Shown piece after piece: positions 34,034 to 45,618 of a stretch of DNA of 64,000 bases. The notes beneath the pieces were generated by a model, which ran no database searches, was not told the origin of the DNA, and saw nothing but the letters and a program-made list of their open reading frames with translations. Position 1 is the stretch's first letter, and every line of letters starts with the position of its first letter. The translations under genes and the position numbers were made by a program. The stretch lies in contig CM068543.1 in the NCBI GenBank assembly GCA_035048495.1, positions 23,983,751 to 24,047,750 of the forward strand. Reading direction: 5' to 3'. Source of the stretch: Euptelea pleiosperma (taxonomy: Eukaryota > Streptophyta > Magnoliopsida > Ranunculales > Eupteleaceae).

Positions 34034-34521
34034 ATGGCTCCAAAGTCATTTCTTATACTTTGCATCCTTTTAGTTTCCATTCTCCTCATCCCGACCTCAG
34101 AGATAGCAGCACGAGAATTACTCGAGAATTCTAAAACTCGTAAGTATCATCTATTAATTTGAGATATATAGACCTTGAGCTCTAGCTGAATGTTGAAAAT
34201 TTTGATTAAATCATGAATTTGGTATCATTTGAGCTTATAATAATTATACTTATAATCAATGCTATTATTCTTTATGATATAAACTACGTACGTATCGTTG
34301 TTGCAGTAGAAGAGAAGGGTGGCAAGACATCAGACACAAACAATAATTCCAAAATTCTAACTACCCTCGGCAACGACACCTATACTCTATCCCGCGCTCG
34401 ACCATTCCACCGACAGCCACCGGGATTCCTCTGCCCCTCCACTCTCCTCCCTCACCCACTCAACCCTTCCATCTCCTACCCAAACCCTAATTTTGCAGAC
34501 CACCAAATTAAGGACCATTAG
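34034..34521 (+). CDS. secreted proline-rich peptide precursor C (two exons)
   Basis: Exon 1 (34034-34139) encodes MAPKSFLILC, a hydrophobic core and IPTSEIAARELLEN. An in-frame 3-bp insertion adds one residue before the cleavage region. The donor is CTC|GTAAGT. Exon 2 starts at 34310 after TTGCAGTAG (34307 is an equally in-phase alternative), reads EKGGKTSD, then NNNSKILTTLGNDTYTL, and ends in a Pro/Arg/His-rich tail at TAG 34519-34521. Total about 105 residues. The short ~170-bp intron and clean promoter make this the most intact type A gene. Function unknown; secreted. Confidence 0.7.
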
Positions 34522-34619
34522 ATTGGAAAAGTACTTCCTTGTTTCAACTTGTGCAATTAAGGAGAGATCATTTTATTGTTAATAATTCATGTACCCATGC
34601 ATGTAGTGAATAAGAAAAT

Positions 34620-34992
34620 GGTCAGGCTCAGCGGACACCTAATTTCACACGAAAAAATAGTCGGGGGCCAATATATAAATTAGAAGTTTTGGAATGGGCT
34701 GATATTTGGTGAGAATGATCTCTATGGTGAGGAGATCACCCTCACAAAAATTCAAATCATTCTGATATTCATAGCATGGTATACAAATTTGAAGAATTAT
34801 GGACCGTCTATTTTTTACCGTTAACTTGAAACCAACATTTGATGGTGTTAGAAATTTCATTATGGGCTGATTTTTTTTAGGGTTGATCTATATGGTGAGA
34901 AGATCATCCTCACAAAAAATCAGCCATTGATTTATCTTCTATGTGGGTACTCCAAAATTGTGTGTGAAAATATGTGTCCGCAGAGCCTGACC
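34620..34992. mobile_element. MITE with GGTCAGGCTC ends
   Basis: Left GGTCAGGCTCAGCGGACAC, right GTGTCCGCAGAGCCTGACC. The interior holds GATGATCTCTATGGTGAGGAG-like core hairpins shared with 25576-25968 and 54275-54547, whose ends are unrelated. Absent at the matching site of unit II. Confidence 0.75.
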
Positions 34993-35119
34993 GGCCCAAT
35001 AAAAATATTTGAATATGGTTTGGGTCCCCATAAAAATCATCCTGATTGGTACTTCTAGCCATTAGATTTTAGCACTTTATAACACGTAGTTCTAGCCGTT
35101 GGATTCAACCATTTTGGGT

Positions 35120-35411
35120 ATTAAATCCATTCTCTGTTCGATCACTTTCCCTTATCTTTGTTTCCTTGGAGAAAGTAAGAGGAGAATCAGTCAAGAACAT
35201 GGTTCGAAATCTCGGGATCGGAGGCCGGACCAATGGTCTCCAGTCTGATCCAGAACGGGATCGTTGTATCACGCCTGAGACAAAGTAAAACTTCTTTGGG
35301 GAAACAATGATCTCAGAGCCAAACGATCCAATTTTGGCTCGGATCAGTGGGCTCCGACCCAATCTAGAACGGGATCTGCCAAGACTTTGAGCCATGGTCA
35401 TCCTAAAACTC
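35120..35411 (+). pseudogene. first-exon remnant for type B, unit III, split by a MITE
   Basis: CCCTTATCTTTGTTTCCTTGG through GAGAATCAGTCAAGAA aligns with the intact signal exon. The MITE at 35198-35396 follows, then CCTAAAACTC|GTATCATC. Small indels break the frame. Confidence 0.5.
35198..35396. mobile_element. MITE with CATGGTTCGAA ends, copy
   Basis: Same ends and same exon position as 26667-26865. Confidence 0.65.
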
Positions 35412-35606
35412 GTATCATCTTGTTTATTTCCCTAGCTATAGGTTATTTCATATATCAATTTTAGAGGATGAAGAGCGGTGGTAGCTAGAACTATGTATTA
35501 TTTTTTAAAGTTGTTGGTATGATTTCCTTGATCTTATAATAATTATATGTAATAAATATTATCTTTATCTTGTAAAATCTAATCTACTGTACCCTGGTTG
35601 CTGCAG

Positions 35607-35911
35607 AAGAGAAGGGTGGCAAGCTGGACAACGTTAAACACAACAACAATACCAAAATTACAACTAACTCCCTTGGTGACCCAACCCCCATGCTCAAGAC
35701 TAGATCACCAGCATCTCCCATCAATAATTATCCCCACCCCTCTCGTTCCTTTCCGCCAGAGGATTTTCCCCGTCGCCATCGTCAACCTCCCTCATCCTCA
35801 CGCTACCCCCCTCCATCTCCATCATCCACTCCTCCCCCCTCACCACCCATTACCTTCCCTCCACCCCCCTCACCCCCTCCACCCACTCCTCGATGCCCTA
35901 CTCTCCCTTAG
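35607..35911 (+). CDS. terminal exon type B, unit III
   Basis: The acceptor TTGCTGCAG precedes EKGGKLDNVKHNNNTKIT, LGDPTPM, RSPASPINNYPHPSRSFP and a long tail with PPPSPSS, TPPPSPP and PPPPSPPPP, ending TAG 35909-35911. About 101 residues are encoded by this exon. It is the longest and probably least damaged type B frame. Joined to the exon at 34034 it gives 411 nt (136 residues). The Ser-Pro-Pro-Pro repeats recall extensin-type hydroxyproline-rich proteins, which are O-glycosylated in the secretory path (family knowledge). A second frame is also open across it (to 35951). Confidence 0.5.
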
Positions 35912-36480
35912 GACTCCAACCTTACCAGCGTTGCAGACCAACAATAAGTAAGTCATCAGTATTATAATAAGTAATGTGCCCATGTAGTGAATATGTAAGA
36001 ACTTGTCATGAATAAGACTAGGACCTAATGTTATGGTTTGGGTCCGCAAATGGTATTTGAATAAAGTTTCGATTGAAGGTTGATGTCGCAAGGTTTTATG
36101 CATGGTTACTAGAGAAACTTCATTCTACAACATCCCATCATTGAAGTCTGATCGAAATGAGTCAAGAGCTGTATTTTAGATTCTCTTTTGTAAATTAAAC
36201 AAGAGAATACTGAACAATGATGATTTCAACTACAAGGACAGATCGTATCCTAAAAGAAATAAAATTTCTACCAATATTAACATTTAAGACTACTTACCAT
36301 GTAAGTGGTTGTAGATGTACAACTTCATTTGCATAACATGTATTCAAGTGCCAATAAAGTAATTTTTTTCCTGATAAGGAAGCGATCTATAGCTAGTTGG
36401 GCTGTTAGGTTAGGATGTGTGATGTGATATGAGAAGTCAGATGGTTGAAGAGGGGGATTTTGGGAAAGGGGTTATTTTTG
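35912..36480. other. 3' flank of terminal exon B, unit III
   Basis: Conserved CCTAATGTTATGGTTTGGG and GTCGCAAGG/GTTGCAACC-type block, then the shared unit landmark at 36275-36400. Confidence 0.45.
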
Positions 36481-37574
36481 GCACTTTTTTTTTCTAAAAA
36501 TGGTAGTTTCGCCATTAGAAGTTGAAGGGTTAGGAATTTTGGGAAGCAGTCCAAATTAATTCATAGAGGCTTTACGCTAACTATAAATGGATGTTTGAAG
36601 GTCAAAAACCCTACCACTTTTGAGAGCATTAAAGCCTTCTCTTCTTGGGGAGGAATCTTAGATCTATATAAAAGCTATTATTGTTGATGATCTAAGCTTG
36701 ATTTCTTGCTCTTAGATGCTCAAGATCTTTTAATCCAAAGTTCTATTCTTTTGATCTTGAGTGAAAAAGAATGTTGATCTCTTTAGGGCTAAATCTCTTT
36801 CTTCCATGAAGGATTAAACAACTTTATTTGTTTAATTACCTTCTTTGTTAGTTACCCCACCTTGTGGATTTGGTGTGAACTTGTGTATAGATCGAGTTGG
36901 CATAGATTTGATAAGCTTATAAATTGAATTCAAAATCAAACCCTGAAGGCATTTCGTGCATTCAGAACGTGAAGATGTAGGGTGACGTGGTAAATCGACG
37001 ATTGGAGCTCGTGTGGAGTTTTGAGTCATAGTGTGGATAATAGTTTATCTCTATTTTGATATGTTAGTGTTATGATTTTGACTGAACATGATCCTGAGGT
37101 TTTTTCCGTTTGCGTTTTCCTCATAAAAATCGTGCTCCTATTGTGTGATTGATTACATTGAGTTAATGGTTGAATAAATTTGTGTCTTTGATATATTTAG
37201 ATTAAATCTGGTTAAACTAATCTATTTGTTTTCGCTTAGCAATTGCATGTGCTATATCCTTGATCATTGACCAAATAGATTTAATAGGTTGTTTAATTTT
37301 TAAATTGTATAATAATTTGAATCAGACATATTCATCTCCACTAGGTCTTGTAAATAAATTAGACCCGATTGTTTTCAATAATCAAACAATTTTTTTTCTT
37401 TAGAGATCATACTTCATCAGAACATTCTTTTGGTTTTAGGCTTGGATGATTTTTGCCTTGAAAATATGGATCAGACTACAATTCTTTGTCCCTTCATATT
37501 GTCTATGTCTTAGATCTAGAAGACCTCATTAAACCCCTTGTTTGACCTTTAATCGGTCCCAATTTGATTGACCT
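36481..37574. other. no gene; possible LTR fragment
   Basis: A TATATAAAAG box near 36665 and a leader-like stretch look like promoter sequence of a repeat. No protein domain. Confidence 0.3.
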
Positions 37575-38097
37575 ATGACCTTAGGGGTCGACAAGCATTT
37601 TTACCAGTTGCCTGATTGAGGGATCAATTGGCATTCACACCAGTCGATCGATTGAATGATCGACCAAAGTGAAGGTTGGTCGACCAGTTAACTTATGCCT
37701 TGATTCGTGCGTTCGCCCTTTCTCCAATTGGTTCTCACTTCATTTCTCTATAAATATCCCCTAGCTACCTACCCCATTTACTCACCAACTCTTACCTTTA
37801 CTTGTAATTTTCTTTAAGCCATTTTGAGAAGAGTCATCTTGTGATAATAATCTTCCTTATAGTTAGACTGATTGATCTCATTCTTAGTCCATTGGTCATT
37901 AGCTTTAAGATCTATCAATCTAGAAACTGAAATCATCTTTGGAGGTTTCTAATCTTGGATGGTGGACATCCATATTCTCTCTCATCAAGAAATTTAAGGA
38001 AAGCTTTCATCCAAGCTTTCTAGTAGGAATAGTTATTTCTGTCAAACAACAGGGGATGAGTAATAATTATAATACCATCCTCACAATGAGAATCCAT
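37575..38097 (+). mobile_element. LTR-like repeat L, copy 2
   Basis: GGTCGACCA and CGATCGATTGAATGATCGACC motifs, then TATAAATA at 37749-37756. Matches 29690-30240 and is cut by the Copia LTR at 38098. Confidence 0.55.
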
Positions 38098-39617
38098 TGA
38101 AATAACCACCGGTCCGTTCTCTTTAATTGGAAATACCTAGAAGGGGGGTTTGATTAGGTATTTAAAATTAATTAAACCTAAATAGTTTTACTGGTTTATG
38201 GTAGGGGAGAAAATCGCATGCCTTAGTTATTTGATAAAGGATTATCACAACCGATTCAAATCGAATATACCTCCGTGGTATATTTTCTTTTCGTCGTTTG
38301 TTCTAATCAATATGAATAGCAGAATACAAACAAATAATCACACAAGACAAGAGATTTTTACATTGAAACCTTAGCCAAAGAAAACCACGGGACCACGTCT
38401 AGACAGAAAGTATCACTAACTAGAAAGTTAAACGAAACAAAGGTTACCTACGTAGCACCATTGCAAATACAGCTTCCAACCCTAGCCAAGGCCTACTGCC
38501 GATGCGTCTACGTCCTCTGAATCAACGTTACGAGTCCACGCGCGCCTTCCCAGCCAAGAAGCCTTGTCCGCTTGTTTAATTAGTTTGGTACACCCCAAAC
38601 CTACTGTCGATCGGCTACTCCGATCTTAATTCTCAACACTCCAGCCTTTGCCAAAGGTGAAGGATTCAGTAGACCCTGAACCTTAGTTTGCTCAATGGTG
38701 TTAAGTCACATTGGTACACTCAGGCTACTAGGTCAAATATCTAAGTAGAAGACCTAAGCTGAGTAATGGATCAATCACTTGACTTTGATCAAGAAGAGGA
38801 ACAAGCTCACAAGATGTTTATAGAATAAAAAGCTTCTTGCTCTTCGAATGGACACACTAATAAATAAACCTTTTCTTCTCTCTATTGAAGTATAGAAGTG
38901 TATATGTGTATTTTGAGAGGGTATAGAAGGGTTATATTTATAGAATACGTAACACTAAGCCCTGTAGAACGTGGGATAGTGGGAACTAGAATTTTGGATC
39001 TGAGAAAGACTCAATCCACGTGAAGTCCAATCAATTGTACACTAGGTCCAATTGATTGGGCAAGGTCCAATCGATTGGGATTTTGGGTCCAAACGATTGG
39101 CCTTGTATGGATGAGTTTTTCCTTCGTAAATTCAATCGATTGTTCATAGTCCAATTGATAGGACTTAAATAAGTTTCTGTCCTGTAGGCTCCAATCGATT
39201 TTACAGAGGTCTCCAATCGATTAGGCTATGATCATGTTCTATCTTGTAGACTCCAATCAATTTTATAGATGTGTCCAATCGATTGGGCTTTTATCATGTT
39301 CTGTCTCGTAGACTCCAATCGATTTTACAGAGGCCTCTAATCGATTGGGCTTTGTCCAATAGATTGGTCCAAATAGTCCAATCAATCGGACTCTCCCAGA
39401 AGTCAATAATTTTGACTAAGACTCGGGTCTGTCCAATGACTAGGTCTGACCATTATATTTTAATTCATTTAAACTGGTCTATTCCTATGGCCACTAAGTT
39501 ACTTACCTTCTTAAGCGAGCGTACACGATTTATAACCGACAAATAGGCAGTTACTCAGATGACTTCTGTCATTAACCGTCTGATTCTTGTTGTTTCTGTC
39601 TTCTAGTCTTCACGTGG
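38098..39617 (-). mobile_element. Copia-type LTR copy, interrupted by E1
   Basis: Matches 55122-56478 over its length (GGTCCGTTCTCTTTAATT start, GTCTTCACGT end). It holds an AATCGATT array at 39000-39400 and, on the minus strand, a TATAAATATA box at 38933-38942. It probably is the 3' LTR of the Copia element at 50-55 kb, split from it by E1. The remainder of the LTR beyond E1 was not found. Confidence 0.6.
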
Positions 39618-42362
39618 TGATATTCGCTTAAAAGTGTGTATTTTCCACTATTATCTTCTAAGTGTTATCACACTCTTCTACGTAAAATTGCTCTAATTAT
39701 TCACTTTTCTACATAAGAGTCTCTTTCATTGCATAGAATACACTTTTCTGGATAAAATGGTATAGATGTATTAAACGCATTTTTGGAAGTCTACATTTGA
39801 AGACGTTTTGATCAAGTTCATTACGTGCTTTTCTCTTGCAGGAAATCCGATCGAGCTATTCTAGAGACTTGCGGGCCCACGATCAACCTTAGAAGCCTAA
39901 TATCAAAGCTTAAAGAGCCAATAGGCTGAGGATGAGAATATATAGGCCAAGGACGAGAAGAGCCAAAGAGTTGAAAGAATCAAGGGACGACCAAGAGAGA
40001 AGGAGAGACAAGCCCTCATAGAAGAGACTAAGGAGATTAAAGCTTATAAACTAACACAACGCGAGTGCTTGCTCAGTTGGTAAAGCATGCAGAAGAAGAT
40101 CAGGGTTCAAGACCCTCTGCTAGCATTTTCTCATTTTTTTTGTAATAATTCTCTCTCCTCTATCTAAATCCTCATTCTCTCTCTACTCTCAATATCAACC
40201 ACCCGATCCTATCTCCTTCCGAAATCACTCGATCCTACGGCTTAACTTGGCCGATCCCCACCGTCCAATGATCCGTCCGATCATCATCATCTGTTCTACC
40301 GTCCGATCATCAGCATATCTTCAAATCTTTTCTCCAATCATGCATCGGTGATCTTAGAATCCAGTGGCCCTCATCATTCCATGTCCAATCATATGGGCCA
40401 TAGACAAGCTAGAGATATGGGCCCAATATCATTGGCCCACGGCCTCACTCAAATTCTTCAAAAAGGCATGGCCAATGCCTCATGGCGAATATGGGGACAC
40501 TTTTGGAAATAAAAGATTTGTGGCATTATTGCAAGGTGGTTTTCAAAAGTATTTTGAGAATGTATTTTTAGATAGTAAGTTTGAAAACCAAAAGGGCAAT
40601 ATTAGTTTTTGAAAAAAAAAAGCCAAAAGTTTTGATTAGGGAAAGGATCTTTCAAGAATATAAAAAGAAAGAAGTCAAAAGCTTCTTGGATTTTCGAAAG
40701 AAAGATATTTTAAAGGAGATGTTGGCTGGTTTTGGAAAGAAAAAAAGAGAGAAAACATCTCTCATAAAAGGAGAACCGAAAAAAAAACCCGAAAGGTTCT
40801 CTTCCCATGGACGGTTCCCACATTCGAATCTATTTTTCTTTCCCCCCCAAAAAACCCTAGCCGTCTTCTCCTTTACCTCCTCTCCACTGCCGCCCCCTTC
40901 CATTAACAAAAGAGAGAGATCTCTCTCTTAGCTACTGCCTATCTTCTCCACTGATCTCCCCTGCATCTATCCTCTCCTTAACTGATCTGTCCAAGGAATA
41001 AAAAAAAGAACCAAAACAAGAGAAAGAGAGGAAGAGAAGAGAAGAAAACGAAGTGAGGGAGGTTTGGCCTCCACTCCTTGCACCGTTCAGCATCTCCACC
41101 ACAGCAACCGCCCCCTACTTCGTCCTCTTCATCGCCGCCCACAGTACTGCATCGCCTCCCTCTCCTCATCTCCCCCACCGACCTGCAACCTCCTCTCTCC
41201 TCCACGAGGTCCATTGCCAGACTTGCAGGTCTGCAACTCCGGTGAAACCAGCAAGAGAACAAATAAAAAATAAAAAAAAAGAAGAAAAAAAGGAGATAGA
41301 AGAAGGAAAAAGAGGAGGCTTACCTCCTCTGGAGTTGCTGCCCCAATCACGCCCATTCTCCTCGCTCCAGGTCCACCTGCAACCACCACGCCCCACTTCT
41401 CTACTATGGCTTGCCCCTTCTCAAAGCCATCCATCATTTCCTCTAGCTGCTGCCGCCCCTTCATCTACATGTTTTCGCTGCCATACCGTCCATTTCCCAT
41501 CATCATAGGTGTTGCAGAACACTACTGCAACTCCAGCTGCTACGTCTCCATCTTTTCCTCCACCGTTGCCGCTCACCATTGCAGCGCCTCCATTTTCCGC
41601 AAGGGTGCATCCACTTGCTGCTCCCCTCCATCATTGCGCCTACAACAACCACTTGCATGCTCATGCACTTGCAGTCCGACAGCGTCTTCATCTTGCTCCA
41701 CCAAAGCACCGCCTGCTCCTCCAATGGCTAAGCCGTTAGGTACCCTGCCTGCAAGATGCAATAGCATCTTCACTCAATATCATCTTCATCAACCACTGTC
41801 CGCACCCTCCCAATGACCTGCAAATCCCTTGTCATTTAGCCATTAATCCCAGCCATTCATTCAAGGTAAGAAGCTCTTTCTCCAGTTTTCTCTTACTTTC
41901 TCTCTCTAATTTTCTCCTTTTTCTTCTCTCTTTAGTTTTCTCTCTCTTCTTTCTCTCTCTAGTTTAGTCAAGTTATTGCTTTCTAGTATAAGGTTTCAAT
42001 CATGATCATTGTAAGGATTATTTTGGGTTAATACTTAATTTCAATTCAAATTTTATAGTATTTCAATTAAAATGGTGTCATTTTATGCTACTTAGATCAG
42101 TGATTTCATGGCTCTCATACAATTATCAAGCATGTTTTAAAAGCACCTTAAACCACCACTCTCACCCCTCCATCTTCCTTAGTAGCAATATCCGTTATTT
42201 CATGCTCCTAATCGCGCTAATCCAATAAATCCCGAATGCGGATTCAACTCCGACTTTCCACTGTGCAAGAATCGTTTAATTTTGTAGGATAAAATCGGAT
42301 CTTTACAAATTTGTTGATTCTAGGGTTTCTGCAACTAACGACGCGAAAAAACCCTAGTTTCA
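39618..42362 (+). mobile_element. 5' LTR of E1 (large non-autonomous LTR element)
   Basis: Starts TGATATTCGCTTAAAAGTG and ends CCCTAGTTTCA just before a tRNA-Asp-type PBS, so about 2.75 kb. Most of it (to 41464) is repeated at 47757-49580. Long Ser/Pro/His-rich open frames at 41053-41816 and their minus-strand mates are by-products of CT-rich LTR sequence and are not supported as genes. Confidence 0.75.
40061..40141 (+). ncRNA. tRNA-like module inside E1 5' LTR
   Basis: GCTCAGTTGGTAAAGC has the sequence of a tRNA D-arm (A box). CAGGGTTCAAGACCCT forms a T-arm with a TTCAAGA loop (B box 40104-40114). A TTTTTTTT run follows, as in a Pol III terminator. The anticodon arm is too short here. Matching copies are at 48205-48274 and 57952-58008. 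Confidence 0.6.
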
Positions 42363-42364
42363 AA

Positions 42365-42380
42365 TGGCGTCGTTGCCTCT
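42365..42380 (+). other. primer binding site of E1
   Basis: TGGCGTCGTTGCC two bases after the LTR resembles the tRNA-Asp type PBS TGGCGCCGTTGCC of Athila/Tat-type Gypsy elements, with one change in the 13-base core. Confidence 0.7.
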
Positions 42381-44154
42381 TGGGTGTACGAGAATGCGAA
42401 AAAGGACGTAAAGACAGAGTCGAAAAGTTGCTGAAGCGGAAAGCTGCTCAATTTGGACAGCCTGACCTTTTCGGGAAACTTTCTATTTTTGGTTTTTAGT
42501 GATTTTTAGCAGTCTTTTAAATTACTATTTTTAATGCCTCAGAAGGCCGAGTGCAAAGTTGTAATAATTTAGGAATTTTACTGCTTTCCAAATAATTGAT
42601 AGATCTTGTTCTAGGGTTTTTTAGAAGTCCTAGATTAAGTAAAAAATACCAAAAAAATAAAAAATAAAAATTCAAAAAAATTTAGGTTTTATATTCTGCA
42701 GATTTTTAGAAATCGCCAATCTAGGATTTGCGATTTTTGAAAAGATTCCAAAATCTTGGAACTCTGCTAAATTAGGGTTTTCCCTCTTAGAAATTTTTAT
42801 TTTAGAAGAATTTCTATCTTTAGAAATCCTCCGAATTTGGAAAAATCTGCAAAAGGAAATACCCCAAATCTAGCAGAATTTTAATTTTGGAAAATTTTCT
42901 AAAATTGTAAGGGATCTCGCAATCAAATCTTTCTTGGAAGATCTCCACAGTTCGGAAACTTTCCAATCTGGGTATTTTCCAATCTGAGAATTCTTAAATT
43001 TTAACCCATCTCGAATTTGGAAAATAATTCAAAAACTTGCTTAAATCCAATGCGTGCTCTGTGAATCCTAAACAGGCAAGGATCTTCCAATTAGAATCCA
43101 AAATACCTAGACCGTGCGATCTAACTTTTCTATAGCATACGATTCTAGTGTGGGTAGGGAGCGAAAGCTCAAAGAGATGGAGTAGGGCCCAAGCCCATTT
43201 GGATACCCCTCCCTATTCCACGGAGGTGACCCCGTGGCGTGGCCCACAGGAGGTAAGTCTTTATCCTCGCCTTGAGTGCGATACTGTGCAATTGGGTGAT
43301 TATTGTGCCGCATGTCTATTTGCTTTTTAGCACCAACTTACTCGACTTGCGTGGCCGTTAATCAATCAACTTTAAGCGAGCAGACCCAGCTCCAAAATGG
43401 AAACTGATGGGATTCATCACCCACCTCATCATTCCAACTGATTTGATCCCAAGGCTCGACTTAATTAAAAAGATTCAAGAAGTAGAGCCAATTAGCCCGG
43501 TGGTCGAGGAACAATCCACACAAAGCGAACCCGCTTAACATCCAGTCGAAGTAAGACCATGAGCGCGGGGTCCCTGTTATCTAACACACCCATAGGTCCC
43601 TGCTACTCAAGTACAGTGAGGTCGACATGGCATCTTGGACTATTCGGCGGTTAGTTGCATGTGGACTAGGAACACGCACCGACCCTAGCTTAACCCGAGG
43701 GAACACTCTTCTTAAATACTTGACCAATCCGGTTAGTCTGGGACGTATTTAAGTCAGCCGTTGTGCCGCACGTCTGTCTAGGCTTCGGTTTGCCTTGTTG
43801 TTGACTAGAATTAGTATTAAAGGATTCGCTCTGAAGAGTGTAGCCTGGTGAGAACCCATGAGGGCAAACAGTTAGTCCGGCGGTTAAAAGATAAACCAGT
43901 GGTCCGCCCATTGTCATAATCTCCTTTAACCCCAAAACTAACAAGATAATGCCTAAAATATATCCTGATTGTTTAGAATAGGATTATTTATGCTTGGTGT
44001 GCATCATTTAGGATTACTACTCCAGTGTCTCCTTTTGGAAACTTTTTGCCAAATCTTGGGCTTGCTTTTTCAAGTAGAAGCCCGGTTGGACTTGTCCTAA
44101 CCTTTGACTGACTCGATCTGAGAATTAGTCCACCGCACCCCTCTATCACCTCTG
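42381..44154 (+). other. E1 untranslated leader
   Basis: No long frame. Contains AAAATCTGC/AAATTTTAG-type AT-rich sequence, then GC-richer sequence from 43.1 kb. No capsid or other gag domain was recognised. Confidence 0.4.
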
Positions 44155-45618
44155 TTGGTAGATGAACGGCCTCTGTATGAGCCTTACTACAATTTCTGTG
44201 AGAATCTAGGTTCTCCCTCTCAACAACGGTATGACAATTCTGCGTATTATCATGACACTCCAGGGTATGACAATCACCGAGATCCAGAGTACAAATCTAT
44301 ACTCCAAGAGCTTAAAAATTCAGTCTCTGCCCTTCGTGCCGCGGTCCAGCAACCTGTGCACAATTCCCAGTCTGTCGGATACTACCCTCCTATCCAGCAA
44401 GATGTCTGTACTTTTCCATCTCCAATGCAGACCTCCTATGACAACACTTATTATCCGGACAATAAGAGTCACCATAACTTTGGTTGGGAACAGTTTGCCC
44501 TCCCGCAGCAATTGCCGTAGGATAATTATCCTTCCGGGTTCTATCAACCCAATGGAGAGTATGACTAGCAATACTCGCAATCCTAGTACCCGTCATATCC
44601 ACAGAATGACTATTCTGATCAATAATGGGCCCCTCAGGATTTCCAGAGTCAACAGTTAGTCCCAGACTCTACTTTGCCTTACAACTTTCATACTTAGTCG
44701 GACTACAATCAAGAGTTGGCACCTCAGCTTCTCTTGGCTGAACCGCCTCAGTTGGCTACTAAACCTAGTATAGAGGATCTTCTCTCTCAATAAATAACCC
44801 AACTAGAGTGACAACAACAGCAATCCATGGAGAGCTTTGAACACCGTCTAGGTCAATTAGAATCTGAGAGCAAGGAAATCCACTTCCCTAGCCAACCGAT
44901 AGCCTATCCTGAAGAGACTGACATGGCCACTGTCTATAATGAGGAGCCACCCAATTGGACCCAGTACCAGACTTGCGAGGAAGAAACCGTAGTTGTTACC
45001 ACCACTAGTTCGGGCCAGTTTATTGATGAACAATTGTCTCCATCGTCGGTGCCCTTACCAGCACCAACTGACCCTGATTCTCACTCTACCTCTACTGATC
45101 CTGATGTCGATCTTCATGACACTAAGCTGTATCTCAATCATAGGATCCTAATTGTCCTAGATCTACCGTTCCTCCCCACCTCCCTTGGATTGTGCAACAT
45201 TAGTGATGAACCCGAGTCTCAATCTTTGGTGCCCTTAACAGCACCAACTTCTGGACCGAGCACAGAGATACCCATGTCCATCTCTATCTCTGATGATTCT
45301 ACCTCTACACTAGATGCAGACATTCCTACCGTAGAACTGTGTCTAGAATATGAGACTCCAGCTGTCCTAGACCTACCGTTCCCCACCGAGAATGAACATA
45401 TTGAGTGCAGGGATTGGAACATCCCTATCGCATTAGGAAACCTCGAGAAAGAGGTCGACAGTTTTCAACCACCACCCTACATCCATATTATCGATGACTC
45501 ATGTGCCATAGAGAGTCTAATTCAGGATTCTCCCAAAGATAAATTATCCAAGTGTCAAGAACACTTTGAGTCTGACTTCATCTCGGAGTCAAACAATTCT
45601 GGTATTACTGATTTGTAG
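44155..45618 (+). pseudogene. E1 gag-like or novel coding block (broken)
   Basis: Two main frames, 44155-44520 and 44827-45618, in the same frame and separated by several stops. The first has CENLGSPSQQRYD and HHNFGWEQFALP, recalling the HPNFSW part of Athila/Tat gag. The second has MESFEHRLGQLESE, again like the LExQxGQL part of those gags, followed by a long acidic Ser/Pro/Asp-rich region with repeated LVPLxAPT and ending PPYIHIIDDSCAIESL. E2 carries the same block (60418-62149, minus). No protease, RT, RNase H or integrase motif is visible nearby. Confidence 0.5.

Larger units (their letters stand above)
14761..38097 (+). repeat. tandem segmental triplication carrying the peptide genes
   Basis: Three units align: about 14.76-23.04, 23.04-32.64 and 32.64-38.1 kb. 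Shared landmarks recur in one order: GAACTTAGAGGCTC (14.8, 23.1, 32.7 kb); TATGAGGAGCACTTATTTT (16.08, 25.22, 33.83 kb); the signal exon (16514, 25420, 34034); terminal exons; and GACTACTTACCATGTAAGTGG or a close variant (21.5, 29.5, 36.3 kb). Units differ by transposon insertions and deletions. Unit III is cut at 38098 by a Copia LTR. Confidence 0.8.

Noticed and set aside
40061..40124. Functional tRNA gene
   Set aside because: No usable anticodon arm or acceptor stem can be built; only the D- and T-arm-like parts are present.
41053..41816. Long Ser/Pro/His-rich open frames on both strands (also 49055-49699)
   Set aside because: They lie in E1 LTR sequence, are open because the DNA is CT-rich, differ in length between the two LTRs, and match no domain.
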